DNA of 64,000 nt from Coptis chinensis (GCA_015680905.1 CM027380.1:106359001-106423000), one strand, 5' to 3'; counted from the stretch's first letter, positions 47,100-59,355 are shown. Numbers and translations: made by a program. Notes: generated from the letters alone by a model not told the origin.

Positions 47100-47390
47100 T
47101 TTCTTTTGTAAGTAAAATTTATTAATTAGGAAGTAACAAGGATACAAATGTGAGAGAGAATCTCACTAACATGGTGCAAACCGACATCCCAAGTCCTAGT
47201 GCCCGTTCTAAAGAACTCCTTAATTAAGGCTACGCCCCTCTGACAACCCACGTACAGCTCCCAACCAACTACATTCTGAATGTTAGACAAGAGATTCCAA
47301 TTTTCAAGCCCATCACTAGCAAGTAAGTCATCACTAGCTTAATAGGCTTTGATAGTTTTGGTGATGTCATCTAGATAGTATTGTTAAGAT
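47100..47390 (-). mobile_element. possible LINE 3' tail in CMSS1 copy 2 intron
   Basis: Read on minus, the segment ends TTAATAAATTTTACTTACAA AAGAAAATC, resembling the A-rich LINE ends seen elsewhere in the window. It contains no recognised domain, and target duplications are unclear. Confidence 0.3.
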
Positions 47391-48702
47391 GAAAGGTCCC
47401 AGAACTTTCTTAAAGTTGAAATAGGCATGCTACTTATCACAACTAATCACAACTAGCCAAAAAGTACTCTCCAAAAGGGTTCAAGTTTTTCCCTGTACGT
47501 TTTCTTTATTTATCAAGTCCAAATTTTCCAATACGTAAGTTGGTTTTTAATTAAAGAGTGCATGCACAACTAGCAACAAGATCACTCCTCAAGCATTGAA
47601 GTTTCCCTTTTCTATCAAAGTCTACAATTCTCAATATGTAAGTTGGTTCTTAAAAAAAAAGAGTATTGACAAAGGGCCACCTCATACTTACGCACATGTT
47701 TATTAGTAAATAACTTTCTATCCAACTCTACAATCTTCAATATATAAGTTGGTTCTTGAAAAAAAAAAGTGTTGTAAAAGAGCCACATCGTACTTACAAC
47801 GATGTTTATTAATTAATTGTCTTCTCAACACTATCCTGCTAAAAATTTAGTGCTTAAGGGAAATATTCCTTTTAAGGTTTGAGCCAAGGGCAACAATTGC
47901 ATAAATAGTCAAAAGCTTACATTCCTTACCTGCTTGGCGTACCACTAGCAATATTTACACGGCTCTTGAGCATGGAGACCTACATCAACCAAAAAAAGAA
48001 TAAGATTTCATAAATATTACTGATCCAAGATAAGTACATTTTGCACCAAAAGAAAAAAGGTAAGGAGGGTGATCTGGTATCTAAGTTGCAGAATTAGACG
48101 TTAACAAAGATAACAACGTAGTACAGGAGTTTTCCATTCAATTACATGCTTCAAGTACGTACACTAAACGAATATGTTATTCAGTGAGATGCATGACCTA
48201 TGTACCAGAATATACAAGGGATGGTAGACAATGTCACCTGGAGCAAACAATTTTTAACATACAGATAAAAGTATTACAACTTGCGAACTTATTCAATGTG
48301 CCTGAATTTTTGGTCCACCGTACATGAGAGAAAACATGAAATGACAAACTGACCGTTAAGCCTCCATAGCAAAAGGACATTCTGGATCCTTCTGCTACAA
48401 GGTGGAGCTTATTTGTGGAGATAAAGCAGCTTGTTAAAAGTTATCAAAGATAAAAAGTAGCATAGCTGATTAATAATAGACACGAGGTCATGCATTTCTT
48501 CCTGAGAATGTGAAGGCGCGTGTTCGTATAACCAAAACATTACAAAGAGTCAACATTGTTGTAATAAATACCATAGTAATGAATGATGAGATACGGCTGA
48601 AATGTCTTCTGATAAATGACTACAAATAGCATAAAGGAAAATAAGTGATAGTAAAAACGCAAGAAATGCTGACTTAACTTCCCTTGAAATGGTTTTCAGT
48701 TG

Positions 48703-51190
48703 AATGGTGTGATACACTGATATCATGGGAATGTGTTTTAATTACAAATGCAAATCATCTATACCAGGCAGAATGGTCCGAAACCTTGTCATTTGACAAT
48801 ATGTTTTCCATATTTTCTAAAACTGAGCGATTTCCCATGTATCTGGGAAGCACCAACTGTCATATGCTTATGTAGCCTGTATTACGTTGGAACAGGAAGG
48901 TTTCAAGTCCTCCACTTTGGTATAGACGAATACTCTTTTAGGGGTAAAGTTGAAAAGTTAAAAGTGAGATGACTTATATTCCAGTTTGTCTTTTCTTGAA
49001 GTGAATGTCAAAAGTACCCTTCATTACGTGACTTTCACTTTAAGTTTAAGGGTAAAGTTGTCACTTCAGTTTTTTGGTCTTAGGTTATTAGTTTCTAACT
49101 AAAATGACAGAGGAGCCAAAAATACACTTCACTAAAACTCGCCTACATTTTAAAGATACTCCTGAATAGGATACCAATCACCTCAAGTTTGTGGAGTTCT
49201 TACCACAGAACCAACTGAGCATGTGTGAGTGTGTATATTTTGTACGTACTGTCTAGAACCAAAATCCCACCACAAAAACATGATATGCTAATAGCAAGGA
49301 CAGAACCACCTAGCAAATTTTATAAATAGATAAATGACACAGCAAAATAATGTCTGAAAGCAAAGCAACAAACGAAGAAGAGGGAACAAAGAAACTAATA
49401 GTAAAGTCGCAACAATTTTACCTCCAGTGAGAGAGATTTCACATGTAAGGTTTTTATTCTTCGGACTGCTCTTTTTGTGGCTAAGACTTGCAGACTTCAT
49501 CTCCCCAGGCAAAAAATGACCTGTAGCCCCATTTGAAGATCAAATCTTCGGTTCAACTTTTTCCAATCTAGCATTGATATCTTTGACCTGAAGTTCAAAA
49601 TCTGAACAGAATTAATAACACCACAGGCAGGGTATAATAAAGTTTATTCTCATATGTAAGGACAATCCTATTCTTAAAACCAGCAGAAGCAAGTTGAACA
49701 GAGATAATCACCATCAATGGGGGAAGATGGTGACGCTGCAACTCTTCTCGAAATTGAGGTTCAACTTGTGCATACATTTCCTGAAGAGCAAAAAAAAAAC
49801 AAATGGTCAAATAAAATATGCCCACAGACCCAGTTTTATAGTAGTTAGAACATGCAACCTTTCAATCAATAAGAGATGTTAAGTCCATACACATCTAGAG
49901 AACTTAGAGAACAACTTTGTAACTTTACTTATGTAAATTTAAACTTAATTAAAAGACAAAGCAAACACACAAAGGCTGTCTGGCGTCATCTTATAATGAG
50001 ATAGTCAAACACATAAAGGGTAGGACGCAGGAAAAAACAAAATGTAAGTTACTCTATGCTCATTGCACTTTGCTGGCAAATCCACAAATCAACTTCTTGA
50101 ACGTAATTGAAATTAGTAGGTACAAGATTCCCTTGGTTGCCAAGGGCCATGCTCAGGCTTGAGTAACATTCCGGAACAAATAACTTTTATCCTATTAGAA
50201 ATACAGTAGTTTTTTTTATTCTTGGGTTGAACATAAGTAGTTTGTTCTTAGTATTCTTGTCGTGCACTGGATGTAAGTCTTACAACTTCAGAGTTGAAAG
50301 TATTGGAGATTGCCGACATGACTCTCTCATATGTAGGATGCTTTGTCCTGCTTTGTATCTTCTACATTGTATCTCCTGCTTTGTATCTCCCTCTCTCTAT
50401 AATTTGGTAAGATACACAACGAATGTCAAGGGAACCTACGGATAAAAAATAAAAGAAAGAGGTATAGAAAACAATACAATCAAGCAAAGTCCTCATCAGA
50501 TTACTCCCTCGCCTAGGATTTACTAGTAATTTGATAGTTTTAGTCTTTTAGATCAAATTAAAAAAATATACATAATGAGAAAAAAGGGCACGAGATACTT
50601 CAACTCAACAGGGATGAGTAGATCTTATTAGTACAGTTCAAAATAACTAATCACTACAGTAATCTAGTTCTTCAAACAACCGTTTCCTCATCACTCACCT
50701 CGATAAAAAGTACTGCTGCTTCTCTTACACTGTGATTGAGTCATTCAGCATCTGCAAAATCTGATAATACAAAAAAACTATATAAACATAGATACGCAAA
50801 TGTAATAAGCATTTAAAATTCATTTTTGCAAACGATATGAATGAGCTTCATGCCTCTCCTCATCAGTATTTTACGCGACATTGATTCAAGAAGCAAAAAT
50901 TACTAAGGGATCAGTTGTGGGTTGGGTCGAGACCGATCTTCGTGACCAATTCCCTTCCAACTTGTCAATCTGGGATGGTGTGACACACTGATATCACGGG
51001 AATGTGTTTTAATTACAAATGCAAATCATCTATGCCAGGCAGAAGGGTCCGAAACCTCGTCATTTGACAATATGTTTTCCATATTTTCTAAAACTAAGCG
51101 ATTTCCCATGTATCTGGGAAGCACCAACTGTCATATGCTTATGCAGCCTGTTTCAAGTCCTCCACTCTGGTATAGACGAATGCTCTTGTT
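48703..51190 (+). repeat. direct duplication flanking the inverted CLASP block
   Basis: A segment starting ATGGTGTGATACACTGATAT (48703-48943) recurs at about 50975-51190 with a few substitutions and one deletion of about 25 bp. Between the two lies nothing but CLASP-derived sequence. The unit is CMSS1 intron sequence, as copy 1 (43405-43490) shows for part of it. Confidence 0.9.
48940..50980 (-). pseudogene. inverted copy of CLASP 8556-10625 (exons 3-5 with introns)
   Basis: The minus strand carries, in order, CLASP exon 3 (about 50756-50700), exon 4 (about 49785-49715, EELQRHHLPPLM) and exon 5 (about 49600-49430, GEMKSASLSHKKSSPKNKNL), with their full introns and part of intron 5. Exon 4 has lost the reading start (AEEMY context changed to QEMYAQVEP) and exon 5 has a TTTGATC change, but similarity is high throughout, so copying is fairly recent. 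Having only three internal exons, it cannot make CLASP. At its ends it joins CMSS1 intron sequence at ATGGTGTG (right) and TTAG (left), bases shared with the CLASP parent. Confidence 0.95.
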
Positions 51191-51544
51191 GAGTATTGAC
51201 TACAAATTATCTCTGATAAACTAAAAAGATGTAAATGAAATACAATTTATAGTAAGAGGGTGAAACAAACTTCTAATGCACTACATCTGAGATATTGTTC
51301 ACAAGTTACCTGATCCTCAACTTTCATATGTTTCGCAAAGAGCTTTGCAGCACTGCATTCTACTGTTAACGGTCGCAAACCCCTAGTAGAGATCAATAAA
51401 TGAAACTTTTCAACTATTTGTAGGGAAAAGAAAATCGTGAATGTTCTTAATCTATAAATCATAATAACTTAGACATTATGAATGCAAGGGAACCTGAGAA
51501 GCTCCAACGATCTTATAGCAGAGGCTTCAATTTGTAGCCTTACA

Positions 51545-52080
51545 TATCTTTTTGAAGCCTTACATATTTTCCAGCTTTGAATGTTACATTTCCTTCCTCT
51601 TTCTTCTTACCAGAGGCTTCAATTTTCTCAGGTGTGTTCGTGTCCCACGATTCTCTCTCCTATTGATAGAAAAGGAAAATTTAAAACTCACTCATACCAA
51701 GCACAATGCAAGAGCCGTACAAAGAGAAATCACACTAAAGATACCTTGTTAAAGGATTCAAGCTCAACTTCATAGTATAATGTGGAATTTGGGGGAACAA
51801 CAACCATTTCTTGCTTGGATTCAGATGAACCGAAACCATATTCTGGAGCAATAGTTGACTCTGCAACCTCCCCTTTCTTCATTGTCATGACAGCTCTATC
51901 AAGTCCATCAATAACTTGCTCTGCAAAATGTAAAGACTACACTTCAGTATCAAGTTTAATCATGATAACAAAGAAAGCATGCCAAATCCAGCGACATGAA
52001 AAATTACCTCCATCCGTCTTGAACTCAAATGGCCCCTCAGCAATCACAGGTACAGCTGTGACGACAAGCTTGAAAAGAAC
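51545..52080 (-). pseudogene. FKBP62/ROF1-like fragment with a chimeric CLASP/FKBP exon
   Basis: Three minus-strand exons with good splice sites and matching phase. Exon 52080-52008 starts as CLASP exon 9 (VLFKLVVTAVPVIAE) and changes in frame to FKBP (GPFEFKTDG). Exon 51920-51745 reads EQVIDGLDRAVMTMKKGEVA, then PEYGFGSS, then NSTLYYEVELESFNK, which covers most of an FKBP PPIase domain. Exon 51659 to about 51545 reads ESWDTNTPEKIEASGKKKEE and NVTFKAGKY, the linker into the TPR region, then stops (TAA) just before CMSS1 sequence takes over. ROF1/FKBP62 proteins are HSP90-binding immunophilins of the heat response. The TPR domain, needed for HSP90 binding, is missing. Whether the chimeric exon is ever transcribed is unknown; the nearest upstream promoter on this strand is that of NLR2. 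Confidence 0.85.
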
Positions 52081-52641
52081 CTGAAAGCAAGATGACAATG
52101 TCAGCAGCAATAGAGAGAGAGAATTTGTCCAAGAAAGCCTATTGAAAATGTACTTTAGTCCCAACTTCAACATTTCCATTTCAAGTTTTCAACGTATACA
52201 AATGCATCACAATTTTATCATCTAACGATAAACAAAAGTAAAGATACTGAAATGAAGTAAAGATACTGAAAAGCATCCAAATGACATGGCCTTGTTTCAA
52301 ATAGAATAGAAGTTTTGAGTAAGTACAAATCTATATTCTCATTTACACCAACAAAGTAGTAGAACGAGAAGAAAAACACTTACCGGGAAAGCGAAACCCC
52401 AACATTATTGTTATAAATTCTAATATAACAATGTAAGCCTAAAAATCTCCCAGAAGCTCCTTCGATAATAAGCACAACAGATGGCAAGCCTACAGAGATA
52501 AAAGATAAAAAGTTTATTATTAATTGAAAAAATAAATATAATTAATGAATACTGAAATGAAGAAAAAGGGAAGGACCTCTTCTTCTCCTTCAATTGGGCT
52601 TCTGTGAAACACCGTTCAATTGTGTAATCAAAAATGGAAAA
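52081..52641 (-). other. mosaic 3' of NLR2: NLR flank, CLASP exon 8, CLASP introns
   Basis: Reading the minus strand from the NLR2 stop: shared NLR 3' flank (to about 52515); CLASP intron 7 end and exon 8 (about 52515-52455, ACHLLCLLSKELLGDF followed directly by TAG); about 200 bp of unassigned sequence; CLASP intron 1 (about 52270-52155, parent about 7880-7980); then the end of CLASP intron 8 leading into the chimeric exon. The same mosaic recurs at 59560-60231. Confidence 0.85.
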
Positions 52642-55431
52642 TTAATTTTCCGCCACATTAAAATTAATTTCAAAATTAATTTGAATGTTGGGAATGTGGG
52701 TTAAGATGCTCCAGTCTAACTCTCTGCTACGTTCAGAGAGGCCGCTGATGTACAATTTGCGAAGCATGGTAAGTGGTTTCAACTCCTCTGGCTTGAAAAG
52801 GAATTCACAGCTACGAAAACTCAATTGTTGAAGTGACGTGAGTTGGTTTAATCCTTGGGGGAGAGAGGAATGCGGACAAAACCAGATTTGAAGAGTCTTG
52901 AGGTTGTTGTTGTTGTGGGTGAGGGACATTAACGATTTTGAAAGAACACCTACATCCCAGTATAATTCCAGAGTTTCAAGCCGAGGAGGAAAAAGGTAGT
53001 GCGGTTCCACCTTCAAATTTGGGCAATAAGAAAGGGACAAGTATGTAATATTGGACATCATCCAAGTAAGAGGGAGCGTGGAGCCAACATAGTTTCGTAT
53101 TTCCAATCGTTCCAAGCTTTCTTTATGTGGTTCCAGATTTTCAAGAACACCTTCCATCCTTCGTATCTCCTCTTCGCTGCTAACGTGTTCAATATCTGTC
53201 CCATATTTTGAATCTCCGAAATTCAACACCAAGTATGAAATGTTTATCTTTTTCTGCAATTCTGCCTGCTCGGCCTCATTCCCAGTTTTTACATGCCTTA
53301 ACCCCGTAATAGATAGCCTTCCTTTTAGAAAATTGAGATTTCCTAGTTCCCCAATCACAGACCCTTTGCGGCTTCCATCACTCACAACAAACTTACTTAA
53401 TGTTCGAAGCTGACTCAATCTCTCAATGCATCCACGCGGATAATAAATTAGATGAGGAGTATCTTCAACTTCCAGATGTCTTAGGTTAGAAAGCTCCCCA
53501 ATTTCTTCTGGCAGTTTGCGAAATTTAGGACAACGGTTAAGTTTCAATGTTTGCAAATTAACTAGACTTCTCATTGTCTCAGGCAATTCCGTCATTCTTT
53601 GTTTGCCAGACAAATCAAGGTACCGAAGATGTAATAATCTACTCACTTCACTTGGAAGTACTTCAAGGTGAGGAGGACCACCATATTCATCACTACTCAA
53701 GTCTAAGGTCCTAAGAAATGTCAACTGGTGTAATGCAGAACGTACCGAGCTGAATGTGTTTACTACCAACAGCGTGCGTAACTTCTTCGCTTCATAGATA
53801 GATGGATTCTCTACATCATCAACTGTCAAATGACGAATCTTGTGACTCCTAATTTTCTCATTATTCACCAAAACAGAGCAATCAGTTTTTGTGAGGAACT
53901 CGGCAAAGTCATGTACCAGATCATGCATCTTGCATCTGAAAATGTTTCCATCATCGTCTTTCTCAAAATCTTGGAAGAATGAACGCATCGCCAGAGCATC
54001 AAAATATTCGACACCAACCCTCTCTAGCTCTCTTGCTCCATCAGAGCCGAGATAACCTTGAGCCATCCATAGCTTCACCAACTTGTCCTTCTCCATGTTG
54101 TGGTCTTTTGGAAAGATTGCACAGTACATAAAGCATCGTTTCAAAACTGACGACAGAGCGTGATAACTCAACAGAAGAGCAGGTAAAAAACCTTTTTCTT
54201 GTGTTTCCCAAACGTCACTTTTTAATACATCTGTCCAATCTTCTTTTGCTCGTTTCAATCGCATTAGACTTGCTAATGTCTTGACAGCTAGTGGAACACC
54301 TTTGCATTTCTTTGCGATTTCTTGTCCAATTCCCTTCAATCTTTCCTGCTCTTGTTGTGTTCTTCCCCAAAAAGCTATATGTCTGAATAAGTCCCAACAG
54401 CCATCGTCGGACAACTGTGCAAGCCTGTGTATATAAATTGAACCGATCATTGTCGCAACTGCCTCGTTACGTGTGGTGACAATGATTTTGCTTCCTCGCT
54501 CACCACCATTGAGAGATAGCTTCAATGGTTCCCAAAAACCAGAATGTTCAGTCCAAACATCATCTAGCACGAGCAAAAACCGCTTTCCCTTTACTGAGTT
54601 GCACAAATGGTGATGTAAAAGTTCCCACCCAACCACATTTTTGGCAACTTCACTCCAGTAGCTTGTGCAATGATTTCTCTTGCAACCCTTTCAAGATCAA
54701 AAGGTTCAGAGACACAAACCCATATTTTCAGCTCATAGGTGGATGCTATAGTTCCTTCATTATACACTAGCTGCGCCAAGAGTTGTCTTACCGAACCCGC
54801 CAGTTCAACTATTGACAAGATAGGTGTTGAAACTCGAGTTTCTTGTTGACTAGTCTCACATAGCAGCCTACTTAGTATACTTTTGTTTGTCAAGATCCCG
54901 ACCGAATACCTCTGATACATCCACAACAGAGCTAGTGAATTGTGGAGGTTGTTGAGGTTCCGCGTGACTATGACTCGGAAGGAGGTGTAGTTGGTCCTTG
55001 TTGGTGAGAGCAACCTCAGCAAGTCTTTCTCTTATGTCCTTAATCCTACGAGCAATATCATAGCGTGCACCACCATGTTTAAAGCAAGCACATGGAGATA
55101 ACAAGTAGGAACACATCTTGTTGGCAACGTGAGAGCCGTCAGCAGTAAATCCCTCTATTCGTGAGATGAGAATCCGTGTGTTCCATTCGTCCAATACATC
55201 ATCTGCATCATACATCACATCTTTGAGATCTTCCAACCAAATCTTTACTGCATTTTCATGTATTTCCTTCTTTTCAGCATCTTCAAGCACCGCTTTGATC
55301 AGAGTGAGCTTAGTCTCCAGTTTTTTTACTTCTTTACGAACGCCAACCACTAACCGCACCTCCTGTTCAAGTTCTTTTCCAATGACTGAGACCAACTGGT
55401 CTATGACAGCAGAAACTATTGCTTCAGCCAT
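52642..55431 (-). CDS. CC-NB-LRR disease resistance gene (NLR2), frame-interrupted
   Basis: Starts MAEAIVSAVIDQLVSVIGKE at 55431 and ends at 52642, colinear with NLR1 over its full length (about 920 codons, single exon). CC domain with VMYDADDVLDEW, RNBS-A WVCVSEPFD, kinase-2 RFLLVLDDVW, RNBS-B GSKIIVTTRN, CKGVPLA, CFMYCAIFPKD, MHD as CKMHDLVHDF, and a full LRR region with a different tail (INFNVAEN). Four single-base differences break the frame: an extra A near 54881 (stop soon after), a missing G near 54806 and a compensating extra G near 54776 that together put the P-loop out of frame, and a missing A near 54640. All sit in short homopolymers. If real, this is a young pseudogene; if assembly errors, it is a second intact resistance gene. 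The rest, 664 codons, is fully open, which favours the second view slightly. Confidence 0.85.
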
Positions 55432-56090
55432 TTTTGTTTTTCTTTTTTGAATCAAGGAGACACAAAAAGCTTAGGGAAGGAAGACGAAAGCAAAGAGAGA
55501 TACAATGGAGGTCGAATGAATTATTGATGTTAGGTTGTGGAAAAGTGGATATTTTTTGTTGTGGAGGAACCGAATATTTAAAGCCAAATGAATTATTCAT
55601 TTCTCTCTTCACAAGCAATAATGACTTCAACTTCACTTCAACTTATAAACAACTAACACCTCTTAAACCCCACAACCTCAACTTTTCACAAGAACAGAAT
55701 CTCATTCCCTTCCGAAACTTGGCAGTATCCCTTGCACTGACGTTTCCTTCGCTGAAAGGTACTTCAAAGTATATATTCCATTCCTTTCCTCAATTTTGCA
55801 TAACCCCTTTTGATAAATGACAAAAATGTATTCTTTTCTTGTTAATAGAGAAAATAGATGATTCCCACACTTAAAAAAATTCACATGCGAATTCATGGAG
55901 GATAAACTTTGGTTTTATATATGATGCTACAGAGATGTTGCCTTGACGCAGTCTAATATTCACTATTAATTCTCCATCGATTATTGAGAACGCAATAAAA
56001 GGTAGTCTTCAATGTGAATAGAAGCAATCTTAGAATAGTGTTAGAAATCCTACACCATGCATGTACTTAGATAGAGCTATGTTATAACGC
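55432..56090. other. NLR2 upstream region
   Basis: Presumed NLR2 promoter on minus. The ORF on + (55419-55820) is low-information and matches nothing I know. Confidence 0.4.
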
Positions 56091-56096
56091 ACACCA

Positions 56097-56640
56097 TAGT
56101 TGGCTTAAGTGCTGGATTTGGTGTTTCGCTGCCGAGTCACATGGATAGAGCTATCAAATTGCCAGCAGTTTTTGCTGATCCGGTTAAATATTGTTCTGAT
56201 ATGCTCCACTTGTCTTTAAGTTTCTTTTAGTTTGTTCTTTACTCTGTTTCTTTGATGTTTTCTGGCAGTTATCAAATTCTCTTGCCTTGTCCATACATGG
56301 AGATTGCGGCTTCACTGATAAGGCACAAGTTGCACAGTCACGAGGTGCTGCTGGCTTACTAGTGATAAATGAAAATGAAGGTAGCCATTTATGTTAACCC
56401 GAGGCTGATTCTTCAATCACAAATTGTCAATTATTCCGCTACTATTACTCGCATGAAGTCTCTGACTGAATTTTTTGTTGTCCGTTTTGTCAGATCTTTA
56501 TAAAATGGTGTGTCCTGAAAATGATACTTCTCTAGATATTAGGATTCTTGTTGTGATATGATTCCCAAGTCTGGAGGAGAAGCTATCAAGAAAGCAATGT
56601 TAGCTGGAAAGAAGAGTGAGCCTTTTCATTCTCATTATTC
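56097..56640 (+). pseudogene. signal peptide peptidase-like (SPPL) PA-domain fragment
   Basis: Three exon-like pieces on +: GFGVSLPSHMDRAIKLPAVF then ADPVKYCSDM (56115-56215), LSNSLALSIHGDCGFTDKAQ then VAQSRGAAGLLVINENEG (56270-56380) and DLYKMVCPENDTSLDIRI then SGGEAIKKAMLAGKK (56495-56615). This is the luminal protease-associated domain of plant SPPL intramembrane aspartyl proteases. The third piece has an indel (ATATGATTCC for ATGATTCC) that breaks the frame. The signal peptide and the membrane domain with the catalytic YD and GLGD motifs are absent. An isolated relic. Confidence 0.85.
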
Positions 56641-59355
56641 TTTGTGTGTATCAATTGTCATCTTTTGTTCTTGCACAAGCTTATGATGTTTGGAAAAGAT
56701 TGAAAATATGCATTAGTTATCATATGAGTAGAAATTTGTGAATTGTGTAGTCAAACTCATATAAAATCTGAGATCATCACGTGAGCAGTCACGTCAAACC
56801 CAAATAAAAAAGTGGAAGAGGTTAAAATTAAATAAAGTGAGTGTAACTATTGGATAGATGAAGGTCTGACATCAATGCACAGCTGTACCTGCGTTTTTAG
56901 AGTTTTAAACTTTTTGCTTCCCGTTCATCAAACTGGTGTACGCCACAAACAATGTGTTTGTGTGACCAAGCTGTTAATGAGGTTTAATGTTATGGTATTA
57001 ATGGAATGTGAATGACATTACACCTCTTTGCATCACCTATCGTTCAGCAATTAACATTACAAAATATAAACTAAATCTTTTGTTGTACACATAATTTCTG
57101 GTGTCTTTTCTTATATGTCAGCATTTAGGATTTGAAAAACCTGGATCTTAATTTGAGTGGAGCGTGCCATCACTAGATTCATAGTTAAGTGCAAAGTCTG
57201 CTTATAACTCTTATCAGTCATCGGGTAAATATTTATCGTCTATTATCTGACTTCCTTTGTTTTCTCCTTTTATTTTTCCTATTCAGTCACATACGACCTA
57301 CTGGATATTTTTCCTGGAATGCCTTCTTCTTTCTTGAGGTTGCATCATTCATCAATGTTCTTGGAGAGAAACAATGCTGCTTTTATGTGAAGGCAGCATA
57401 TGCCCCTACATAGACTTCTACTTTTTCTTAAGAATTGAGATGGCTCAAACAATTATAGCCTTGGGTCTTCAGCAGAAGAGGACTAACTGACTAAGAGTTT
57501 TTTTCTTTCCTAATGTGTCCCTCGTCACCTTGTATGTCACTTTTGGGGTTTTGACCTTCTTTTGGATCTGAGCCCTTGAGTGTTAACTATGGAGGGTTGG
57601 TGTACTGAGCTCACCAGTTCTTCTCTTCTAACCTATGGGAACAGCTCTCCTACATCAGGGTGTAGAGCTTCAAATCCCACACCTTCAGTGAAGTAACCTT
57701 CTAATCTACAATCGTGTGTTAAAGAGTCACCGGTTGCAAGAGGATGTAGGTTTTTAGGCTGGTTTTGGGAAAGAGTGAAATTTGGAGCTTTCCACCTGGC
57801 AAGGATCTCAATTCCTATGTATTTCAGGATTTCCTAGGAAATTTAGAAAATAGATGTACTTATTATTAAGATTGAGAATAATGGGAAAGTGTTACCGGAA
57901 TTAAGTGGTTTTAAACTTCTACATTTATGGTTCTTGCAATGGCTTACTTTGTGTAGCTCCAGATCATAACTTTTGAGCCCTGCTTCTGTCGACCCTGTTT
58001 TAATCTGCAACTAAATCACCCGAGAATACGTGAAGAACGTCTATTAGCTGTGCAAAAAAATATCATCAACTTACATATTTGCAGCAGCATATTGGCTTAA
58101 AAATCAATCATCCAAGTATCTTCTTTTTTAGTTCCTAACCCAACTACCAAACTGGTTGTTCCAAGCTGCATAGCGGTCCTAAGAGAAGATCAGAGACGTC
58201 GACTTGAGTGCTCAGTTGCACCTACAGTCTCCCGACTCTAGCTTTCCTGTAGCAGTCGAAAGCAGTGCTTAATCCTTATCTGTGCTTTCAAGTAAGGTTT
58301 GGTCGGGGTCGGCAATTGTTTTATTTTTTTGGCTTGACCAAGAAGTCTGATGTCCTCTTCGGCTATGAGCCCATGAACAACAACAATAAATTGGTAAAGA
58401 GGCAGGTATTCAAAGTACAGGCGGTCCATTTCAAACAAACAAGTTCTGTCGAGTTTGGTCTTCCCCAAGTCAGTCTATGACGACCAGTGCTCGATCATAT
58501 AATAGGTTGCATATTTAGTTGTTGCTAGTTTAGAAAGTGAGGTAGTTCTTTGGTTTGCATTCTATGTTTTAATTTTTTTTATTTCTGCAGAAGTTTCAGA
58601 TATACTGGAAACTTTCGTGAACTTGGGACGGAGAAAACAACTTGGAGTTTAGAATCATGCACTGCATATTTTTACAAAAATCAAATTGAGGATACTATGT
58701 TTTTTATAATAAAAAAGAAGTTCACATCGTGTTGAGCAATGGTACGGTGTATCTTGGAAAGTACTAAATCTAGTTAGATATATAAAATGGAAAGACGAAT
58801 TTCAGATATTAACTGAGAAAAAAACACTCCGGGCTAGCCAGCCAGATTTACTGATAATATGAACTATCATGGTTTACTCCAACATCTCAATGGTCTATTC
58901 ATTTTGAAAAGTTTTGTTCGCTCGAATCATTCACAAAATCACAAGTTATTAATACTTTGTTGCAACTTATATGTAGCTAATGCAGGTGATAGATCACAAA
59001 GAATCCTTTTTCAGAATCCAGCCATGAGAACGTGGTGAGAAACTAACAATAACACAACATATGTATAATATCCTCCGCAGAGCAAATATACGTGTAGTAC
59101 AATCGTCTATAGTTGCCCTTGGGCTATCCCGTATCCGGTGAACAAGTTGGGTAAAAAATGCATAATTTTGCTTCGTGACTGCTCTGGCAATACACCCAAA
59201 GCGTATAGTGCTAAACTGTTTGCATATTGCTTCGAGTTGCTTATACCTGTTTAAATTTTACTAAGTATCCTAAATACTCGATTAGTACGACATTTTTGCT
59301 CATTCTTGTCCGAAGTATCCTCGGAATGTGAAGCCCACGAAAGTTATAGCAGCAC
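56641..59355. other. gene-poor region, no recognised feature
   Basis: AT-rich with several short open frames on both strands (for example 57189-57413, 58265-58480, 58550-58735). None shows a motif, splice pattern or similarity to other parts of the window. Some may be remote retroelement relics. Confidence 0.4.

Larger units (their letters stand above)
46342..51530 (-). pseudogene. CMSS1: CMSS1-like pseudogene, copy 2, split by an inverted CLASP block
   Basis: Minus-strand remains: the very end of exon 2 (about 51530-51495, SAIRSLELL), exon 3 at 51382-51310 (GLRPLTVECSAAKLFAKHMK), exon 4 at 47979-47930 (VSMLKSRVNIASGTPS), exon 5 at 46746-46633 (IKKLIDVDALGLSRLSVIVM) and exon 6 at 46493-46342. 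Exon 3 is intact here, unlike copy 1, and exon 4 survives only here. Exons 1 and most of 2 are missing; an FKBP fragment joins directly at about 51530. The exon 3-4 intron has received 2 kb of inverted CLASP sequence (48940-50980), and exon 6 carries a 29-bp insertion. Not functional, but useful for reconstructing the ancestral gene structure. Confidence 0.9.

Noticed and set aside
52642-55431. Treating NLR2 as two or three separate short genes
   Set aside because: The pieces are colinear with NLR1 and separated only by single-base indels.
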